A stretch of DNA of 9,662 nt from PALSA-1355 sp031400775 (GTDB taxonomy: Bacteria > Planctomycetota > Planctomycetia > Pirellulales > PALSA-1355), in assembly GCA_031400775.1 (NCBI GenBank), contig JANNQN010000010.1:1-9662 (forward strand). The letters run 5' to 3'. A program made the position numbers and the translations under genes. Positions 5,544 through 9,662 of this stretch are shown here, one piece after another. A model generated the notes under the pieces. That model saw only the letters and a program-made list of their open reading frames with translations, searched no databases and was not told where the DNA came from. Each line of letters opens with the position of its first letter. Positions within the stretch are counted from its first letter, which is position 1.

Positions 5544-8500
5544 CTACTGCTGCGGGGGAAGCAGCCGATCCAGTTGCTTGTTGAGTCCCTCGAGCAGCAG
5601 CCCGCGGGTGGCATTTTGCAGGAATTGTCCGGTGAGCTTTTCCACGATGCGATGATCGAGCTTGGGCTTCTTGAGCGTGCCTTGGATGGGGATTTGCAGC
5701 GTCTGGCCTTCGAGGGCTCCCAGCGATAAGTCGCGGCCCAGCAGCTTGGCCTGGATCGGAACTTCCGCCACGATGGCCAACGTTTCGTCGAGTCCGACCG
5801 AGCCATGCGTGGTGATCGGCAGGGTGCCGGCCATGAACTTCAAGCCGCGATGATAGACGCGGCGATCGACCAATCGGAATTCGATCTCCGAAGTGTCGAT
5901 GCTCAACAGCGCGTTGGCCTGATCGTTCTTTTGCACGAGCGTCCCGCGCTGTAATACCGAAGTGATCTCGTTGAGCAGCACCATGAATTCCTGCGCGACC
6001 GGGCCCGATTTCACCTGAGCCTTCATTGTCATCCGCCCCGACGTGTCACCCGCGGCCGGATCGGCCAAGGGAATGCGTCCGCCGTCGAGGCTGATCGAAA
6101 ACCGCCCCTCGGCGACCGTTGACTCGGCCAAAATGGGCGCCACGAATTTTAGCCCCCGCGCGCACATCTCGGGCGAAAGGTGTACATCGGTCAACAGCGG
6201 GCCGCGCGAGATCAGCAGTTCGGCAGGCGCGGGATTGAGACGCACGAACGGCGTGAACGTGAAGCGTCCTTCGCTGACGTGCACGTCCATGGGCTGGCCT
6301 TGAACTTGCCCGTCGTTCAATCGAGCGGCGACCTCGCCTGGTCCGACTCGCATTCCGGCGATATCCATGCCGGTCCAGCCGATGGCCGCCTCGCCAGTCA
6401 CCTGTTTCCACGATTGGCTGTCGGTCGGGCTGCCGGTCAAGCGACCTTGCATCGAAAAGGCGCGCGATTGCCGGCCCGCGACCTGCACGTTCGGACCCAC
6501 GTAGGGCCGCCACAACGGCGCGAGCTGATTCCAGTCGTATTCGATCGTTCCCTTGAGATCGACCTGACCGCCTTGTTCCGCCAATGGGATCGCGCCGGCG
6601 GCGCCAGCGCGCAGCGCGTCGCTGGCAAGTTGGATTTTCTCCAGCGTCACGAGTTGCGTTTCATGGACGTAGTTGCCGCTGGCATTCCAGGTGATCTGCC
6701 GCTCGCGCCACACGGCCGGCGCCGCGCCGGGCTTCGTCGGGCGGGTGAGATCGACGAGTTGCAGTTGATCGATCTTGCCGTCGGCTCGACATGTAGTAAT
6801 GCCTGAGTCGTGTTTCAAATCGGCCTGGGCATCGTGCCGTCCGGCGACCTGCAACGAGGCTGCGGTTCGCGGGTCGTGCCGCCAACAATACCACTGAGCC
6901 AGGTCCGCGCCGATTTTTGCCGTGGCACCCTCGATCGCCCAGCCAGCGGACGTGGCTTGTACGAAGGCCTTGCTCACCGTGGCCAACGTGGGGCCGGCCG
7001 CGATCGTGGCCTGGGCCAGATCCAGACGGCTCTTGGCAACATCCCAGCGACCCTCGCCGGTCAACGTGGCCGCCGGCTCGGCAATAAAGCATCCGTGGCC
7101 CCAAGCGCGAAATTGCGTGAACTGGGCCTTGGCCTGCGCTATGTCGATGGATTTTGCGGAGCACAGGAGCGACGCTTGCAGGGCTCCGGCGCCCGACAGA
7201 TCCCAGCCGGTGATGCCCGCGCAGGTTTCCAGCCGACGAGGCCAGTTGGTCAATTGCCCGCGCCACGAACACTCGAGCGGCCACGCCGCGCTCGTGGGCG
7301 CGGAGACCGGCTCGCTCAGCCGCGCTTGCAGCGTTTCGCCGGCGGCGTCGACGGTTAGTTCGGCCCGATCCACTCGATTCAAAGCCTGGCCTTGCAATTC
7401 GCCGTCGAGATCCAGCTTCGCCAGCAGGTTGTCTTCCTTCCAGGCATTTCCGCCGGCGGCGGTGAACTGAAATCCTTGCGACTGGAACTGTGCGGCCGAA
7501 GTGAAGCGGTTGTTCTCTCCGCGCTTCCACGCAAGCTGGGCCTGGCCGCGACCGGCCAGTTGAGCGCCGCCCAGATCCGAGAACTGCCGCAGCTCGGCGG
7601 TGAGCCGCGCCAAGTCGAATGTCGCGTTCGCATTCAGGTCGTCGATCGAACCGGCCGCTTCGATCTGCAAGAAGCTGGATGCACAATGAGCGCGATCCAG
7701 CACCAGTCCGTTCTTGTCCTCGTGCGTCTCGAACTGAATCGCCAGCGGGTTCGACCAGGTCAGCGCCCGACCGCCCGACTGCGCGGCGAGTTGCTTGGCC
7801 CCGATGTTCCCCGACCAGGTCATTCCGGCGGCCTCGCGACGGCTGATCACGGACAAGTCGATCTGCCCGGACGTGATCTCGGTGTCCTCGCGAATCTTCA
7901 GCGTCTGCGGCAGTCGACGGGCAATCTGCGCCAAGTCTGCATGTCCGTCGAGCTTGTACTCTTCGCGGGCGAGCGCGGCCAGAATCTTTGGCTCGGAAAG
8001 ATCGCTCATCTTGGCGCTGCCCGAGAGCGTGAGTTGTCCCAGCTCGCATTGGATCGCAAGTTTTTCGATTTCGATCGTTTCACCCTGTTGCACGATTTGG
8101 CAGGGGATGTCGACGCGATCCAACTCGATCCGATCGGCGCCCAGGCTGGCCGAGGCGAACACCAGGTTCGTTACCGACGATTCGCCGCGCACCGAAGCTT
8201 CGCCCCCTTCGGCCATCTCGCCCCAGGCCCCCGCCAGCCGCGTCGACAGGCGACCCGAGAGCGTGGCCCGCTCGATGTAGCGCCGCATGATCGGATCGAG
8301 CACTTCCAGCGGCACGTCGGTGGTCTGGCAGTCGACCTTGCCGCTGGGTGACTGGTTCGAGCCGGCCAGGCGCTTGGATCGCAGTTCGAGCTTGAAGTTG
8401 CCCGGTTGCCGTTTGTCGGAAATCGTGCCCGAGGCAACGAGGACCAGCGGCTGATCGGCGTCGGCGATAGTGCAATCGAGCGCCAGGCCTTCGATTTGAA

Positions 8501-9035
8501 ACTGCCGGCTCGACGGCACGTCATCGATCGAGATGACGCCGTCGGTAATCTGTAGCTGTACCTTGATATTCGAGACGTCTTGGCCCGAGAACAAGGAAGC
8601 AAAAACACGTTCGAGATTCGTCGCGGTCGGGCCGGCAACGACATGTACGATGGGCCGCTCGACCTGGATCGGTCCCAAATCCGAAGAGTTCATGGCCAGG
8701 GCGAGGAGCGACTTGTCGGTCGTGAGCGACGCCACTTCGAGCACTTTTTCGCCCTGGGCATCGCGAATCTCGATGTTGTCGGCCGCCGCGCCCGAGAACC
8801 ATCCGAGCGAAGCCGAGCCAAACGAGATCGTGCCATCCAGGCCGAGCGCCGATTGCACGGCCCAGGGGCCCAGCGGCGTGCGTGCCACGATGGTCGGCGC
8901 CAGGTACAAGCCAACCAAGAGCAGCGCCAGCGTGATCAGCGAACCAAAGCGGAACGCTCGCGATTTCTTCGTGCGTTCTTTGGGCGCTCGTGCGGAAGCT
9001 TGTTTCTTGGAGCGGGGGCGGTCGACGGTGGCCAT
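5544..9035 (-). CDS. AsmA/TamB-like membrane-anchored envelope protein
   Basis: This is a 1163-residue protein with a basic N-terminus (rich in K and R, residues 6-29) and one membrane segment at about 31-51 (GSLITLALLLVGLYLAPTIVA). That arrangement gives a signal anchor with the bulk outside the cytoplasm. The rest is long and beta-rich with alternating polar and hydrophobic residues and many short phrases such as VERPIVHVV and LDGTISFG. There are almost no catalytic-looking motifs. The C-terminal block at about 1078-1127 (GSVGLDETLAIVAEVPIQA, ending IPIQGTLKKPKLD) is like the end of AsmA-family domains, followed by an amphipathic helix to the C-terminus. Members of this repeating beta-groove group are thought to bridge inner and outer membranes and move lipids. 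A start at M1 (ATG 9035) places the basic region and anchor correctly. The frame is open a further 89 codons upstream, but that stretch looks non-coding. The ribosome-binding site is weak (GAGA about ten bases upstream). Confidence 0.8.
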   Translation of the reverse strand: MATVDRPRSKKQASARAPKERTKKSRAFRFGSLITLALLLVGLYLAPTIVARTPLGPWAVQSALGLDGTISFGSASLGWFSGAAADNIEIRDAQGEKVLEVASLTTDKSLLALAMNSSDLGPIQVERPIVHVVAGPTATNLERVFASLFSGQDVSNIKVQLQITDGVISIDDVPSSRQFQIEGLALDCTIADADQPLVLVASGTISDKRQPGNFKLELRSKRLAGSNQSPSGKVDCQTTDVPLEVLDPIMRRYIERATLSGRLSTRLAGAWGEMAEGGEASVRGESSVTNLVFASASLGADRIELDRVDIPCQIVQQGETIEIEKLAIQCELGQLTLSGSAKMSDLSEPKILAALAREEYKLDGHADLAQIARRLPQTLKIREDTEITSGQIDLSVISRREAAGMTWSGNIGAKQLAAQSGGRALTWSNPLAIQFETHEDKNGLVLDRAHCASSFLQIEAAGSIDDLNANATFDLARLTAELRQFSDLGGAQLAGRGQAQLAWKRGENNRFTSAAQFQSQGFQFTAAGGNAWKEDNLLAKLDLDGELQGQALNRVDRAELTVDAAGETLQARLSEPVSAPTSAAWPLECSWRGQLTNWPRRLETCAGITGWDLSGAGALQASLLCSAKSIDIAQAKAQFTQFRAWGHGCFIAEPAATLTGEGRWDVAKSRLDLAQATIAAGPTLATVSKAFVQATSAGWAIEGATAKIGADLAQWYCWRHDPRTAASLQVAGRHDAQADLKHDSGITTCRADGKIDQLQLVDLTRPTKPGAAPAVWRERQITWNASGNYVHETQLVTLEKIQLASDALRAGAAGAIPLAEQGGQVDLKGTIEYDWNQLAPLWRPYVGPNVQVAGRQSRAFSMQGRLTGSPTDSQSWKQVTGEAAIGWTGMDIAGMRVGPGEVAARLNDGQVQGQPMDVHVSEGRFTFTPFVRLNPAPAELLISRGPLLTDVHLSPEMCARGLKFVAPILAESTVAEGRFSISLDGGRIPLADPAAGDTSGRMTMKAQVKSGPVAQEFMVLLNEITSVLQRGTLVQKNDQANALLSIDTSEIEFRLVDRRVYHRGLKFMAGTLPITTHGSVGLDETLAIVAEVPIQAKLLGRDLSLGALEGQTLQIPIQGTLKKPKLDHRIVEKLTGQFLQNATRGLLLEGLNKQLDRLLPPQQ

Positions 9036-9394
9036 GGCGAGATTTCTCAGCGGATAGGGGTCTTCGATGGCGGAAACCGCCCTGAGGGGGCGAATTCTAG
9101 ACAGCCGAGCCGTGCGGTGCACCCCCATTTTCCCGCTCAGGCGGGACGACAAATCGGTCGCACGGTCGCTCGCTCTCGTGGTCGCCGCCCAGGCGGCGCA
9201 GTGTTCCACGATGTCGACGCACAAAGTCGCAGCGGATACGATAGAAGCGGCCGGACGACGCGCTTGCTGTTGGCCCTCGCAATTCGGCGCCAACCCTGGC
9301 AACGGCGCGGACCGCTAGCGTGCTAGCACCGCGCTCGCGGAGGTCCGGCTGAGCGGTGGCGTTGTATGGGTTCGATCGCGGTTTTGGTGCGACG
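9036..9394. other. Divergent intergenic region of 359 bp
   Basis: This spacer separates the starts of the leftward AsmA-like gene and the rightward LarA-like gene, so it should carry both promoters. I cannot assign -35 and -10 boxes with confidence. The minus-strand frame of the AsmA-like gene stays open through most of it, up to 9302, but the encoded residues show no domain or anchor and the true start appears to be 9035. A three-way-junction fold lies at 9308-9347. Confidence 0.6.
9308..9347. repeat. Compact three-way-junction fold containing GTGCTAGCAC
   Basis: The outer stem CGGACC (9308-9313) pairs with GGTCCG (9342-9347). It encloses two hairpins side by side: GCTAG-CGTG-CTAGC (9314-9327) and CCGC-GCTC-GCGG (9329-9340), with single A linkers. 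Forty bases are almost fully paired. It lies 47 bases upstream of the LarA-like ATG, so it would sit in that transcript's leader or in its promoter as a cruciform. It matches no named RNA family that I know. Confidence 0.5.
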
Positions 9395-9662
9395 ATGACA
9401 GCATTTCCTTCGATATTCCGCGTGCGTCAAACCTTCGAGGCGCCCCGCGTTGTCGATATTAGCGGCGAGGTTCGCGCGCAACTGGGCAAGTTGCAACTCG
9501 AACGAAAGATTCAGCCAGGCCAAAGCGTGGCGATCACGGTGGGCAGCCGGGGCATCGCCAACATTCATTTGATCACCAGGGCGATCGTCGACCATGTCAA
9601 GCAGTTGAATGCCAAACCGTTCCTCGTGCCCGCCATGGGAAGCCACGGCGGCGGCACGGCCG
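9395..9662 (+). CDS. LarA-like / DUF2088 protein, N-terminal fragment (runs off right edge)
   Basis: The first 89 codons are present from ATG 9395. They show the N-terminal domain of the nickel-dependent lactate racemase (LarA)-like superfamily, Pfam DUF2088. A strand AITVGSRGIANIHLI (46-60) is followed by a helix (TRAIVDHVKQLNA) and then PFLVPAMGSHGGGTA (75-89); the PAMGSHGG signature is highly characteristic. True LarA racemises lactate with a nickel pincer nucleotide cofactor. Many relatives act on other 2-hydroxy acids or are uncharacterised, and the cofactor-binding Lys and His residues lie beyond the window, so the substrate is unknown. No strong ribosome-binding site precedes the ATG (GGTGCGACG only). 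The gene is divergent from the AsmA-like gene, with a folded element 47 bases upstream. Confidence 0.85.
   Translation, partial: MTAFPSIFRVRQTFEAPRVVDISGEVRAQLGKLQLERKIQPGQSVAITVGSRGIANIHLITRAIVDHVKQLNAKPFLVPAMGSHGGGTA

Noticed and set aside
5357..5584. Plus-strand frame preceded by AGGAGG at 5341-5346
   Set aside because: Despite the ribosome-binding-like sequence, the frame runs through the nested hairpin, the REP-like element and the antisense of the AsmA-like gene, with no domain.
6661..8049. Long alternative minus-strand frame, and a plus-strand frame at 7392-8351, inside the AsmA-like gene
   Set aside because: Both are Arg-rich GC-shadow frames lying within a continuous, better-supported 1163-residue coding region.
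9036..9302. Extension of the AsmA-like protein by 89 residues
   Set aside because: The extra residues lack a signal or anchor, and the basic region plus membrane segment fit directly behind ATG 9035.

Overview
The window is ordinary high-GC chromosomal DNA from a Gram-negative-type bacterium. My best guess is Planctomycetota, near Pirellulales. That is inference, based on GC-rich codon use, loosely packed genes with structured gaps, a large AsmA-like envelope protein, a REP-like palindrome and a LarA-like (DUF2088) gene. There is no rRNA, tRNA, CRISPR array, integrase or transposase.

Layout, left to right. The 5' end of a PolB-type 3'-5' exonuclease gene runs off the left edge (1-109, minus). 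It is divergent from a complete peptidase T gene, pepT (233-1480, plus). A GT2-fold glycosyltransferase gene with a GTG start follows (1695-2669, plus). It converges on a putative DNA-binding protein (2720-3832, minus) that has two helix-hairpin-helix segments resembling the RNA polymerase alpha C-terminal domain and then a sigma region 4-like helix-turn-helix. Next is a 722-bp gap (3833-4554), partly AT-rich, with several small inverted repeats and no gene I can support. Then come an RNase Z-like metallo-beta-lactamase-fold hydrolase (4555-5295, minus), a 248-bp spacer with a nested hairpin and a REP-like palindrome, and a 1163-residue membrane-anchored AsmA/TamB-like protein (5544-9035, minus). 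A 359-bp divergent spacer with a compact three-way-junction fold separates it from the 5' end of a LarA-like/DUF2088 gene that leaves the window at the right edge (9395-9662, plus).

The genes do not form one pathway. Peptide catabolism (PepT), sugar transfer (GT2), envelope lipid homeostasis (AsmA-like), a metallohydrolase and a LarA-like enzyme stand as separate transcription units in mixed orientation. I see no convincing new multi-gene system. The most unusual items are the alpha-CTD-like plus sigma4-like protein, the REP-like element and the folded intergenic sequences.
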